Source: Myxococcota bacterium
GTDB taxonomy: Bacteria > Myxococcota_C > UBA6777
Length of the DNA: 29,457 nucleotides
NCBI GenBank assembly: GCA_963169055.1
Contig: CAUJFU010000234.1
Span: forward strand, 1-29,457
Reading direction: 5' to 3'
In this document: in pieces, positions 9,045 to 17,493 of the stretch
Position numbering within the stretch: the stretch's first letter is position 1
Layout: each line of letters opens with the position of its first letter
Notes under the pieces: generated by a model
Databases searched by the model: none
The model's input: only the letters and a program-made list of their open reading frames with translations
What the model was told of the DNA's origin: nothing
Made by a program: the position numbers and the translations under genes

Positions 9045-10178
9045 TCACTTACAAGCGGGAGGGGGAGGCCAGAAATTCTTCAACCAGCGAACAAGACGCT
9101 CCATTCGAGCATCGTAGAGAAACTCTCGCGATGTGCTGCGCTTGTTGTCCGAACATTCGTGGAAGGTGAGCATCAAAAAAGATCCTTTTTTTGCGGGATA
9201 CGAAGAATATCCAGCGTATCTTTTTTTTGGGATCACAAGGGTATACATGCTTTTGCGGATCAAGAGCCGCTGAGGATCGGCGTCGATCGATTCTTGAAAA
9301 GCAACGAATTCGACCACGCCAAAGAGAAGAGACACAACACAAAGAAAAGACAGAACGAATGGAGTATTTTTGGGATACGACGGGGACTTCATCGGAGTCC
9401 ACGCCGCCCAAAGAAAAACAGCGGACAGACACGCGGCAAAAAGCAACGTCGCAGGCCAAAGAACCCAAACATCCGAAAATACGAGAGAAAACCGAAGTGG
9501 GGATTCGCGATAAACAGGCGGCAACCTGCCCTCGAAATAAAAAACAAAGTAGCACAAAAAAGGAACCCAAAAGACCAACGACACGGGTTGTTTGAGCACG
9601 CGAAGCAAACCATGAAAGAAGCCAACGAGGGCTTCGATAGGGGGCTCCTTGTTCGATTCGGCGAAGTGCGCACGACAAGCAAAGACCCAAAGACCCAAAG
9701 GATAAAGCAGGAACGGAAGACGTGTTCGCTCCATAAAGCAACCGAGAACAAAAAACAGGTACAACAAGCCGCCGGGAAACGACAGAATAGAGAACAAGAC
9801 CCCCGGCTCTTCGATCCAGCGCAGGCCGCGCAAAAAGAGCAGACCTCCCGCCAAGCCTATCCCGCCCCCAAAAAAAAGCAGGCCGTCAAGTGCAGTTCCG
9901 CGCTGTGCAAAGAAGAACGCCAGAATCCCTAGAACGATGGGGAAAAATAGCCACCAGACTCGCGGGTACTCAAAACTCACCCACACGAAAAAAACAAACC
10001 CCGGCAGCGCGATCAACGCCCCCAAACCGACGAGCCACGGGTTGTTTGGAACAAAAAGAGAAACCATCGCCGTTGGGAGTGCAATCGTCCAGCAGATCCC
10101 AAGCAACAGAGCCCTCCACACCCCATCGCCGTACAACAAGCCCTCCGGAACCACGAGATCAGACGGTTTCTGAGCCAT
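9045..10178 (-). CDS. Multi-pass membrane protein, unknown function
   Basis: 377 residues. Two Mets lie close together; the second (10178, MAQKPSD) is preferred because GAGGGG stands eight bases before it, whereas the first has only two bases of spacing. The sequence has about eight to ten hydrophobic segments dominated by Leu, Phe, Gly and Trp from about residue 23 to 310, then a soluble C-terminal part of about 70 residues with a predicted beta-strand/helix pattern (TLVIPKKRYAGYSSY, then RMERLVRWLKNFWPPPP). I recognise no family. It begins 50 bases after nuoN, with no convincing terminator between, so it may be co-transcribed with complex I. No motif links it to respiration, and a role in the complex would be speculation. 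Confidence 0.7.
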   Translation of the reverse strand: MAQKPSDLVVPEGLLYGDGVWRALLLGICWTIALPTAMVSLFVPNNPWLVGLGALIALPGFVFFVWVSFEYPRVWWLFFPIVLGILAFFFAQRGTALDGLLFFGGGIGLAGGLLFLRGLRWIEEPGVLFSILSFPGGLLYLFFVLGCFMERTRLPFLLYPLGLWVFACRAHFAESNKEPPIEALVGFFHGLLRVLKQPVSLVFWVPFLCYFVFYFEGRLPPVYRESPLRFSLVFSDVWVLWPATLLFAACLSAVFLWAAWTPMKSPSYPKNTPFVLSFLCVVSLLFGVVEFVAFQESIDADPQRLLIRKSMYTLVIPKKRYAGYSSYPAKKGSFLMLTFHECSDNKRSTSREFLYDARMERLVRWLKNFWPPPPACK

Positions 10179-10228
10179 CGACATTTCCCCTCACCGCACC
10201 ACTAGCGCGCTTTTTTAGGATGGGATTG

Positions 10229-12187
10229 TTAAGGAACCCTCCGTACCACAGGCACTACCGATTTTGTCGAAGGAGAGGCAGGCCGAGAAGAAGCCAGATT
10301 CGTTCGGATTGCAGGCATCGAAGAGGATGACCTCTCACGAGCCGCTGGCAACGGGCGGATCGCTGGCAGCGGACGGATCACTGGCAACGGACGGATCGCT
10401 GGCAGCGAAGTAGGCACAACAGCCCGAACAACGGGCGCAACAGGCGGACGTGGTTGAGGAAGCGCAGGAGCAGAAGGCTCGACACGACGGGCAGGTTCGA
10501 CACGACGGGCAGGTTCGACACGACGTATTGGGAGAGGATGAGTGTGGGGGAGAGGTCGCGGTTGGGTCGGAGCAGCGAGCGATGGAGTGCGAAGAGGCGG
10601 GATGCGACGAGCGACTTGTTCGCGTTGGAGGCGGAGAGCAGCGACGCTTTTTTTTGCGATGGGATCGAGGTTTCCGCGTTGGGTGAACGCAGCGATCGAG
10701 TCAGGGAAGATCCCGACGAGCAAGATCAACGCGGCAAGCGAGATGGAAAGGCGCTGTTCGTAGGGATAGGGGGTAGGTTCGGCGTTGGTGGCAGCGTTTG
10801 GAAGAGGGGGGAGCATATACATGGTATAGATCACACGAGTGTAGTAATACACCGAGACGAGAGAGGTGAGCACACCAAGAACAGCAAGGACAATAGCTCC
10901 CGACTTGATGGCGGCAGAGAAGACAAACCATTTGCCCAAAAAGCCCGCAGTGGGGGGGATACCGGCCAAAGACAGCAAGAACAAAGACAACACAGCCGAA
11001 GAGACAGGGTAGCGCGAAGCAAGACCAGCAAAATCATCGATGGATAGGGCGGATGAATGGCGGCGTTCAAAGATCAGCAACACCGTAAAGGCCCCAAGCG
11101 TCGTGAGCATATAAACAAAGAGATAAAAACGCAGCGAAGACATCGCCAACGTCAGTTCATCGCGAGCGACAAGAGCCATCAACATATAACCCGCGTGAGC
11201 GATGCTTGAGTAGGCGAGAAGGCGCTTGAGATCGCGTTGTGCGATGGCTGCGATATTCCCCCAAATCATCGTAGCAGCCGAAAGGATCAGCAACACCATC
11301 GCGAGCCAATTTTTCCCTCCGAGGTCAAGCGACACGACAAATACGCGAGCAAAGACCGCAAATGCGGCTGCTTTCACAGCGATGGCCATCATCATCGTGA
11401 TCGGGGTGGGGGCACCATCGTAGGCATCGGGAGCCCACATGTGGAAAGGAACGGCAGCGACCTTGAAGGCAAAGCCCGCCAACAAGAAAGTCGCACCGAG
11501 CATAAAATAGCCCGATTGCGCCCGCGCAGTTCCAAAGACGGTGTCCGCAGCCAGTTGCCCGATCAGATCGAAGTGCATCGTCCCCGTTGCGCCGTAGAGA
11601 AAAGCGATCCCGAATAAAAAGATGGCAGATCCCGTTGCGCCGATCAGAAAATACTTGATTGCCGCTTCGATCGAGCGTTTTTCAGGCGCAAGGAAACCCA
11701 CAAGAACGTAGGTGGTGAGCGACATCGTTTCGAGCGCAAGGTACATCATCAACAAGTCCCTTGCAGCGACCAGCGCCATCATCCCCACCGTTGCAAACAA
11801 GACCAAGGCAAAGAACTCACCCACAGGACGCCGGTGAATCGTCAGGAAGCGGATCGACAACAAACAAGTCGCGGCAGCGATCACCAAAAACAACATATGA
11901 AAGAAGCTGGTGAAGGCATCGACTTCAACGTACGAGATCGCTTGTTTGGCAGCATACGCAGGATCGATCTCTGGAAAGCGATGAAACCCGACCGCCCAGA
12001 GCAAAAAAGCCGCGACGCCCAAGCCCACAAAGGCGGTGAAGATCTGGATATCTCGCTCCACGCGGAACGAAACAAACAAGATCAACAGGATCGCGGTGAC
12101 AATCAAAGCCAAAGCAGGAGCGAGCGCTCCAAAAGAAGCCAGCGTGATTTTCGGCGTAATGGCCGCCCAGATCGCGGTATCGAACAT
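10229..12187 (-). CDS. nuoN: NADH-quinone oxidoreductase subunit N, with long C-terminal tail
   Basis: 652 residues from Met 12187 (MFDTAIWAA; GGAG ten bases upstream). This is one of the three antiporter-like proton-translocating subunits of the complex I membrane arm. About 14 hydrophobic helices fill residues 1 to about 500, with the family signature FKVAAVPFHMWAPDAY, the ALETMSLTTYVLVGF segment carrying the helix-5 Glu, and later Lys residues of the proton path. NuoN is usually about 480-500 residues. Here roughly 150 residues of Pro/Arg/Ala-rich sequence follow the last helix, built partly from two tandem repeats (EPARRV about three times and LPAIRP about three times). The tail would be soluble and disordered. 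It follows nuoM after a 49-base gap. Confidence 0.96.
   Translation of the reverse strand: MFDTAIWAAITPKITLASFGALAPALALIVTAILLILFVSFRVERDIQIFTAFVGLGVAAFLLWAVGFHRFPEIDPAYAAKQAISYVEVDAFTSFFHMLFLVIAAATCLLSIRFLTIHRRPVGEFFALVLFATVGMMALVAARDLLMMYLALETMSLTTYVLVGFLAPEKRSIEAAIKYFLIGATGSAIFLFGIAFLYGATGTMHFDLIGQLAADTVFGTARAQSGYFMLGATFLLAGFAFKVAAVPFHMWAPDAYDGAPTPITMMMAIAVKAAAFAVFARVFVVSLDLGGKNWLAMVLLILSAATMIWGNIAAIAQRDLKRLLAYSSIAHAGYMLMALVARDELTLAMSSLRFYLFVYMLTTLGAFTVLLIFERRHSSALSIDDFAGLASRYPVSSAVLSLFLLSLAGIPPTAGFLGKWFVFSAAIKSGAIVLAVLGVLTSLVSVYYYTRVIYTMYMLPPLPNAATNAEPTPYPYEQRLSISLAALILLVGIFPDSIAAFTQRGNLDPIAKKSVAALRLQREQVARRIPPLRTPSLAAPTQPRPLPHTHPLPIRRVEPARRVEPARRVEPSAPALPQPRPPVAPVVRAVVPTSLPAIRPLPVIRPLPAIRPLPAARERSSSSMPAIRTNLASSRPASPSTKSVVPVVRRVP
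10345..10407. repeat. 18-bp tandem repeat, 3.5 copies, in the nuoN tail
   Basis: Units at 10345-10362, 10363-10380 and 10381-10398 plus half a unit (consensus CTGGCARCGGRCGGATCR on the plus strand). On the coding strand they encode a hexapeptide of the form LP(A/V)IRP. The copies differ at only one to three positions. Confidence 0.9.
10481..10525. repeat. 18-bp tandem repeat, 2.5 copies, in the nuoN tail
   Basis: GACACGACGGGCAGGTTC occurs identically at 10481-10498 and 10499-10516, followed by GACACGACG to 10525. It encodes the hexapeptide EPARRV on the minus strand. The identical copies suggest recent slippage. Confidence 0.9.
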
Positions 12188-12236
12188 ATCTAAGGCACTC
12201 CAAAGGCAAGGGGGGGATGGAGCCGATCGGCGTTGC

Positions 12237-14150
12237 TTATCGGTCTGCCTTCGCGGTCTTTTGGGATGGCATCGAAGCATCAAGAACGCGACGCACTCCG
12301 ACAGGATGGACAGGATGCACGATACGCTTGGGTATAGCGTCAACACCAACGAGATTGGAGGAAACGCCCACCGCACCGAGCGTTGGGCTGTTCATCGTTG
12401 TGCGATGAGGTGCAGCGCCCCCCCCGATGGGTCGGGGCAAAACGCCTGTCACAGCGCGAAAAGGCGCAGCATCCGCAACGGCGGCACGAGGTGTCGCATC
12501 CGCAACGGCGGTGCGAGGTGTCGCATCCGCAACGGCGGTGCGAGGTGTCGCGCCCGCAACGATGGCGCGAGGTGTCGCGCCCACAACTACGGTGCGAGGT
12601 GTCGCGCCCACAACTACGGTGCGAGGTGTCGCGCCCACAACGACGCGATGTTGGACACGCTGCATATGTTGTAAGAAGGCTTGCACCGACGCATCGGTCT
12701 TTTGCATGATGGTGCGCGGAGCCACGCCGATCCAGATCATCAAGACCGTCACAGCGAGCATCACGCCGATCTCTCGTTTGTTGAGATCGGCGATCTCTTG
12801 GTTTTCAGGGCGTTCGAGCGGGCCAAACATCACGCGGCGGAACATCCAAAGCATGTAAACAGCACCCAAGATGATTCCCACCCCCGCAACGATGGCGTAA
12901 GTCTTCGCGTAGATCTTGTTAACCGAAAAAGTCCCGATCAAGATCAAAAACTCGCCCACAAACCCATTGAGTCCGGGAAGACCAATCGAAGACAGCGTAG
13001 CGATCATAAAAAAGATCGTAAAGATCGGAACGACCGAGGCAATTCCGCCATAATCAGCGATCATGCGGGTGTGGCGGCGTTCGTATAACATCCCCACGAG
13101 CAAAAACAGCGCCCCTGTACTCAGGCCGTGGTTGACCATCTGGAGCAGGCTGCCCTGTAGCCCGGGAGTGTTGAGCGAAAGCAAGCCCAACATCACAAAA
13201 CCAAGGTGGCTCACCGAAGAGTAGGCGACCAGTTTTTTGATATCGGGCTGAACCATCGCCACAAGCGCCCCATACAGGATACCGATCACCGACAAGACCA
13301 TCAAAGGCTGCGTAAACTGCATTAATGCTTGCGGAAACAACGGCATCGCAAAACGCAACAGTCCGTACGTCCCCATCTTGAGCAAGACCCCTGCAAGGAT
13401 CACCGAACCAGCGGTGGGCGCTTCAACGTGCGCATCAGGTAGCCACGTATGGAACGGAAACAGCGGGACTTTGATCAAAAAGGCCAAGCCAAAGCAGAGA
13501 AACAACCAGAACTGTTCGGTTTGTGTAAAGGAGGCCGTTTCGTAAAGTTTGAGCAGGTCATAAGTTCCGTGTTGGATGCCGATATACAAGATCGCCACCA
13601 ACATCAAAAGGCTCCCAAACATCGTATACAGCAGAAGTTTGACGGCTGCGTAGATCCGACGTTTGCCTCCCCAGATCCCGATCAAAAAATACATTGGGAT
13701 CAACATCAGTTCCCAAAAGACGTAAAACAAAAACAAATCAAGCGCCAGAAAAGCCCCAAGCATCCCCGTTTGCAACACCAAGAGCGCAAAGCAAAATCCC
13801 TTTACGCGCTCTTGGATCGAGGACCACGAACAAAGCAAGGTCAAAGGGCCAAGAAAGGCCGTCAGCATGACAAGCAAAAGGCTCAAGCCATCGACGCCAA
13901 GGTAGTATTGGACTCCCAAAGAGGCGATCCAGTCGACTTGGACGAGGAAAAGCATCCCACTTTGTACGTTTGGGAACTTGGCAGGGGGGAGATAACCAAA
14001 CCACAAAAACAACGAGAGAACGAAGTTGGCGCTCAAAAACAGCAGCGTGAGGACACGCAGCGCTTGCTTTTGTTCTTCGCGCATCCACAACACGATCAAA
14101 GCCCCAAGCAGCGGCAAGAACGTGATCGTCGTCAGCAAAAGTCCCTTCAT
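12237..14150 (-). CDS. nuoM: NADH-quinone oxidoreductase subunit M, with repeat-built C-terminal tail
   Basis: 637 residues from Met 14150 (MKGLLLTT), chosen because GGAG lies nine bases upstream; the two earlier candidate starts (14159 and a GTG at 14165) have no ribosome site. It is an antiporter-like proton-pumping subunit of the membrane arm. The signature KVPLFPFHTWLPDAHVEAPT and FWELMLIPMYFLIG (helix-5 Glu) are present, and about 14 helices fill residues 1-490. NuoM proteins are usually about 500 residues. Here about 137 more follow, starting with nine imperfect copies of a nine-residue unit (VVVGATPRT drifting to AVADATPRA), then a Pro/Val-rich end. The tail is unlike any part of the enzyme I know. 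The gene lies 36 bases after nuoL. Confidence 0.96.
   Translation of the reverse strand: MKGLLLTTITFLPLLGALIVLWMREEQKQALRVLTLLFLSANFVLSLFLWFGYLPPAKFPNVQSGMLFLVQVDWIASLGVQYYLGVDGLSLLLVMLTAFLGPLTLLCSWSSIQERVKGFCFALLVLQTGMLGAFLALDLFLFYVFWELMLIPMYFLIGIWGGKRRIYAAVKLLLYTMFGSLLMLVAILYIGIQHGTYDLLKLYETASFTQTEQFWLFLCFGLAFLIKVPLFPFHTWLPDAHVEAPTAGSVILAGVLLKMGTYGLLRFAMPLFPQALMQFTQPLMVLSVIGILYGALVAMVQPDIKKLVAYSSVSHLGFVMLGLLSLNTPGLQGSLLQMVNHGLSTGALFLLVGMLYERRHTRMIADYGGIASVVPIFTIFFMIATLSSIGLPGLNGFVGEFLILIGTFSVNKIYAKTYAIVAGVGIILGAVYMLWMFRRVMFGPLERPENQEIADLNKREIGVMLAVTVLMIWIGVAPRTIMQKTDASVQAFLQHMQRVQHRVVVGATPRTVVVGATPRTVVVGATPRAIVAGATPRTAVADATPRTAVADATPRAAVADAAPFRAVTGVLPRPIGGGAAPHRTTMNSPTLGAVGVSSNLVGVDAIPKRIVHPVHPVGVRRVLDASMPSQKTAKADR
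12469..12650. repeat. 27-bp tandem repeat, six full copies plus a partial one, in the nuoM tail
   Basis: Six full units begin at 12469, 12496, 12523, 12550, 12577 and 12604, with a partial seventh from 12631. Copies 2 and 3 are identical, as are copies 5 and 6. The plus-strand core is CGAGGTGTCGC and the coding strand reads GATPR-type nonapeptides. The period is nine codons, so gain or loss of units keeps the frame. Confidence 0.95.
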
Positions 14151-14186
14151 TGAAAACATCTCCACATCGAAGGTACGTTGGGGTGC

Positions 14187-16247
14187 TCAGAAAGAGAGGC
14201 CAGCAAGCCGCAGCCACAACAACAACCCAACAAGGCCCATCGCCATGCTGTACAGATAGACCTTGACATTTCCGCTCTGCAACCAGCCAAGGATCTGCGC
14301 AAACAGCCGTGTCACCGCCCCAAACAACCGCACCATGCCATCGACCACAAGCTGATCAAAAGGCCAAAGCCCGCTGCGTGAAAGATGAACCAAGGGGCGG
14401 ATCACCACAGCGTCATAGATCTCATCGACGTAGTATTTGTTCGACAACAGCCGATAGACCGAGGAAAAGAAACCACCAGCTTCGGTTTGGGCCTCTTCTT
14501 CGCGGCTGAGAGTGTCTTCGGCTCGGCGGCCACTGTAGAAAAACAAGGCCACCGCCACGCCCAACAGCATCCCACCCAACGCAAAGCCCATTCCCGCCCA
14601 TTCTGCGGCAGTTCCATGACCGAGCAACGTGTGCGGATGATAGGACGGATTCAAAAAGACCCGACTGTTTGGCGAAAGCAACCAAGCCTCGCGAAAGACA
14701 GGCTCCAGCCAATGATGGAGATGGTTGTGGCCGCCCAAGACGTGCGGGATACCGATCCACCCGCCCACAACCGACAAGGCCGCCAAGATCACCAAAGGCA
14801 TCTCCATCACCCAAGGCGCTTTGTGCGGCTTTCCGTGCGGCATGTGGTGAAGCTCTTCTTGTGTCGCACGCAAGGAGCCAAAAAAGGTCAGCCAAGTCAG
14901 GCGCATCATATAAAAGGCCGTCAGCACCGCAGCCAACGTCCCCAACACCCAGATTGCGGGATGTTGGGTTGCAAGCGCCATCCACAAGATCTCGTCCTTG
15001 CTAAAAAAGCCCGCAAGTCCGGGAAATCCAATGATCGCCAAGGTTCCGATCAAAAAGGTGGCCCCTGTGACGGGCATATACTTAAACAAACCGCCCATCT
15101 TTCGGATATCTTGTTCGTGGTGCATACCATAGATCACCGCACCCGCGCCCAAAAACAACAGCGCCTTGAAAAAAGCGTGAGTCATCAGATGGAAGACGCC
15201 CGCAGAAAAGGCTCCCACCCCAACGCCCATAAACATAAACCCAAGCTGGCTGACAGTTGAGTACGCCAACACCTTTTTGATATCGTTTTGAAAAAGCCCG
15301 ATGGTTGCGGCAAAAAATGCCGTCAAAGCCCCCACCCATGCGATCATCGTCAAGGCTGTAGGCGCTTGGATGTAAAGGAAGTTCAGCCGAGCCACCATAT
15401 ACACCCCTGCCGTCACCATCGTTGCAGCGTGGATCAAGGCAGAAACAGGCGTAGGGCCGGCCATCGCGTCAGGCAACCACACGTACAAGGGGATCTGTGC
15501 GCTTTTGCCCATCGCTCCGATAAAAAAGCAGATGCCCGCCCATTCGAGATACGATAATCGCCACAAGATGGGGCGTTTCAGTTGTTCGATCAGGCCCGCG
15601 TTTCGAAAAGACTCTTGCAGCCCGACATAATCGAACGTTGAAAAAGCTGCAAAGACCAAGAAGATTCCGACCAAAAACCCCAGATCACCGATGCGGTTGA
15701 CGACAAAGGCTTTCATCCCCGCCTTGGCTTTTTCGGTGTCCGTAAACCAAAAACCGATCAACAAGTAGGAAGCCAAGCCCACGCCTTCCCATCCCACAAA
15801 AAGCACCAACAAGTTGTCGCCCAACACCAGCAACAACATCGCAAACATAAAGAGATTGAGGTACGCAAAATAACGCGCAACATCCTCGTCTTCTTCCATG
15901 TAGCCGTTGGAATAGATGTGGATCAGCGAACCCACCCCTGTCACCACCAAGACCATCACCGCAGACAACGAATCAAGGTAAAAAGCAAACCGCACCTGCA
16001 CATCACCCGATGCGATCCACGTATACACCACCTCGTGCAGAGCAGAACCGATCTTGGCGGTCTTGGCGAGATAAAGCTGCCACACGAGACTTAAACTTAC
16101 AGCAAACGAAAGCAACGGCATCAGCGAAGCGATCGCTCCTACCGTGACACGCGAAAAACGCCGCCCCGCCGCCAAGGACAAGCCATTGATCAAGAAACCC
16201 AAAAGCGGAAACAGCGGGATCAGAAACAACGGGATAGTTGGTTTCAT
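14187..16247 (-). CDS. nuoL: NADH-quinone oxidoreductase subunit L
   Basis: 686 residues from Met 16247 (MKPTIPLFL), with GGAGAG seven bases upstream; an earlier in-frame Met at 16265 has no such site. This is the distal antiporter-like subunit of the membrane arm, which also carries the long lateral helix. The signature GKSAQIPLYVWLPDAMAGPT, the WEGVGLASYLLIGFW segment with the helix-5 Glu, and the MTHAFFKALLFLGAG segment are all present. The C-terminus continues through the amphipathic lateral-helix region (SRSGLWPFDQLVVDGMVRLF) to a final membrane helix (about 660-682). Length is slightly above the usual 600-670 and, unlike NuoM and NuoN, it has no added tail. It starts 21 bases after nuoK. 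Confidence 0.97.
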   Translation of the reverse strand: MKPTIPLFLIPLFPLLGFLINGLSLAAGRRFSRVTVGAIASLMPLLSFAVSLSLVWQLYLAKTAKIGSALHEVVYTWIASGDVQVRFAFYLDSLSAVMVLVVTGVGSLIHIYSNGYMEEDEDVARYFAYLNLFMFAMLLLVLGDNLLVLFVGWEGVGLASYLLIGFWFTDTEKAKAGMKAFVVNRIGDLGFLVGIFLVFAAFSTFDYVGLQESFRNAGLIEQLKRPILWRLSYLEWAGICFFIGAMGKSAQIPLYVWLPDAMAGPTPVSALIHAATMVTAGVYMVARLNFLYIQAPTALTMIAWVGALTAFFAATIGLFQNDIKKVLAYSTVSQLGFMFMGVGVGAFSAGVFHLMTHAFFKALLFLGAGAVIYGMHHEQDIRKMGGLFKYMPVTGATFLIGTLAIIGFPGLAGFFSKDEILWMALATQHPAIWVLGTLAAVLTAFYMMRLTWLTFFGSLRATQEELHHMPHGKPHKAPWVMEMPLVILAALSVVGGWIGIPHVLGGHNHLHHWLEPVFREAWLLSPNSRVFLNPSYHPHTLLGHGTAAEWAGMGFALGGMLLGVAVALFFYSGRRAEDTLSREEEAQTEAGGFFSSVYRLLSNKYYVDEIYDAVVIRPLVHLSRSGLWPFDQLVVDGMVRLFGAVTRLFAQILGWLQSGNVKVYLYSMAMGLVGLLLWLRLAGLSF

Positions 16248-16268
16248 CAAAAAGCTCTCCAGCACGCG

Positions 16269-16589
16269 TCAGCCTTGGAGTTCGCCAAGGGTGTCGACGT
16301 TGATATTCCCTTGGGAAGTGCGAGACAGCGCAACGATCAAGGCGATCCCTACGGCAGCTTCGACCGCTGCCACGGAGATAATCACCAAGACCGCAACATG
16401 GCCCGCCATCGCAGCAGGCATCGAATCGGCGTGCGCACGCGCAAAAGTGACGAGGATGAGATTGGCCCCGTTGAGCATCAGCTCGACCGCCATCAAGAGG
16501 AACAAAGCATTGCGACGCAGCAACACTCCGATCAATCCGATGGAAAATAAACCGAGACCAAGCAGCAAAAAGATATCGAGCGAATACAT
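16269..16589 (-). CDS. nuoK: NADH-quinone oxidoreductase subunit K
   Basis: 106 residues, the usual size for this three-helix membrane-arm subunit (Mrp C-like). The start at 16589 has AAGGAAG six bases upstream. The conserved intramembrane glutamates are visible in AVELMLNGANL (helix 2) and AAVEAAVGIALIVAL (helix 3). These residues are part of the central proton/charge-relay axis in characterised enzymes. The gene lies between nuoJ, after a 103-base gap, and nuoL, before a 21-base gap. Confidence 0.97.
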   Translation of the reverse strand: MYSLDIFLLLGLGLFSIGLIGVLLRRNALFLLMAVELMLNGANLILVTFARAHADSMPAAMAGHVAVLVIISVAAVEAAVGIALIVALSRTSQGNINVDTLGELQG

Positions 16590-16692
16590 TGTTGTCTTCC
16601 TTCTCTAGGGCCTTTTCCTGCTTGTCAAAGCCCCAAGAGGATAAATGTGGCGGATTGGAAAAAGCCAAGACCGAAAGAAAAAACCCTATGGA

Positions 16693-17385
16693 CTAGACAG
16701 AGGAAGAAGACGCCCCACGCGAAGAACCGACGGTCGCGTTGGTGTTCGGATCGGCCTGCTGACCGCGCAGCAACACCATGACGCCCATGATCGCCATCAA
16801 GAGCAAGACGGAGATCAGCTCAAAGATCAAGGCATTGTGCGTAATAAAATAAGCGCCCACCGTGCGAACCGAACCAAAGTTCTCTTGCGCGGTGGGCTGG
16901 GTACGTATTTCGGCAGACGCCAAAAACGGCAGATGGGCGTGCGGTTTGGCCCCTTCGAGGGCTGGGCGCAAGACTTTGGGTGACGGTTGGCCGACAGGAG
17001 TGTTTGAAGGCGAAGCAATGGGTGCAGGACGCAACGGCTCACCGAGCAAACCACCGAGTCCACCCGCCCCAAGCAACAGCACCAACAATCCAACACTCAA
17101 GGCGATCTGCCGACCTGCGGGCAAAAAGCCTTGAAACCCCCCGCGTCCAAAGCCCATCATCATCAAAACGAAAACGATCAAGACCACCACCGCGCCCGCA
17201 TAAACGAGGATCTGGATCACCGCCAAAAAGTGCGCGTTCAAGATCGCATACTCGACGGCGACTCCAAGCAGCGTAAGCAACAAGAAAAAAGCAGCGTAGA
17301 TCGCGTTGCGCGACAACACCACCATCAAGGCAGAAGCCAACGTCATCGCAGCGATCACCGTCGCAAAGAGATTTTGTATATCCAT
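16693..17385 (-). CDS. nuoJ: NADH-quinone oxidoreductase subunit J, with proline-rich insertion
   Basis: 230 residues; the start at 17385 has AAGGAG seven bases upstream. NuoJ is a membrane-arm subunit; helix 3 with YAGAVVVLIVFVLMM (residues 62-76) is the conserved helix that switches between pi-bulged and regular forms in solved structures. Four helices are followed by a Pro/Ala/Ser-rich hydrophilic stretch at about residues 115-170, and the last helix comes at about 178-207. This loop is longer than in most NuoJ proteins (usual length about 165-200). A Ser-rich tail ends the protein. A 107-base gap with a long imperfect inverted repeat lies between nuoI and nuoJ. Confidence 0.95.
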   Translation of the reverse strand: MDIQNLFATVIAAMTLASALMVVLSRNAIYAAFFLLLTLLGVAVEYAILNAHFLAVIQILVYAGAVVVLIVFVLMMMGFGRGGFQGFLPAGRQIALSVGLLVLLLGAGGLGGLLGEPLRPAPIASPSNTPVGQPSPKVLRPALEGAKPHAHLPFLASAEIRTQPTAQENFGSVRTVGAYFITHNALIFELISVLLLMAIMGVMVLLRGQQADPNTNATVGSSRGASSSSV

Positions 17386-17402
17386 CCAACCACTCCTTCG
17401 TA

Positions 17403-17460
17403 CCGATCAACCAACGCGCATATCTCGGATGATACGATGGTTTTGATCGGGTTCGGCTTG
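17403..17460. repeat. Inverted repeat in the nuoI-nuoJ gap
   Basis: CCGATCAA (17403-17410) and TTGATCGG (17453-17460) are perfect complements. Pairing can be extended by CCA/TGG with a two-base bulge. The loop is about 35-40 bases. It may form an RNA hairpin within the operon transcript; there is no U-tract, so it is not a typical terminator. Confidence 0.4.
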
Positions 17461-17493
17461 CCAAACGCCCATCCATTCGGGAGATTTATGCGT

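Noticed and set aside
8946-9932. Open plus-strand frame of 328 codons opposite the multi-pass membrane protein
   Set aside because: The translation is Lys/Arg/Gln-rich and unstructured, as expected opposite a Leu/Phe-rich membrane protein. The minus frame has a good start site and hydrophobic helices.
12237-12400. NuoM tail as a separate gene fused by a missed stop
   Set aside because: The repeats run straight on from the core with no start site, and no known domain is present; a tail on nuoM is simpler.
12469-12650. CRISPR array
   Set aside because: The 27-bp units are contiguous with no unique spacers, lie in frame inside nuoM, and no cas gene is present.
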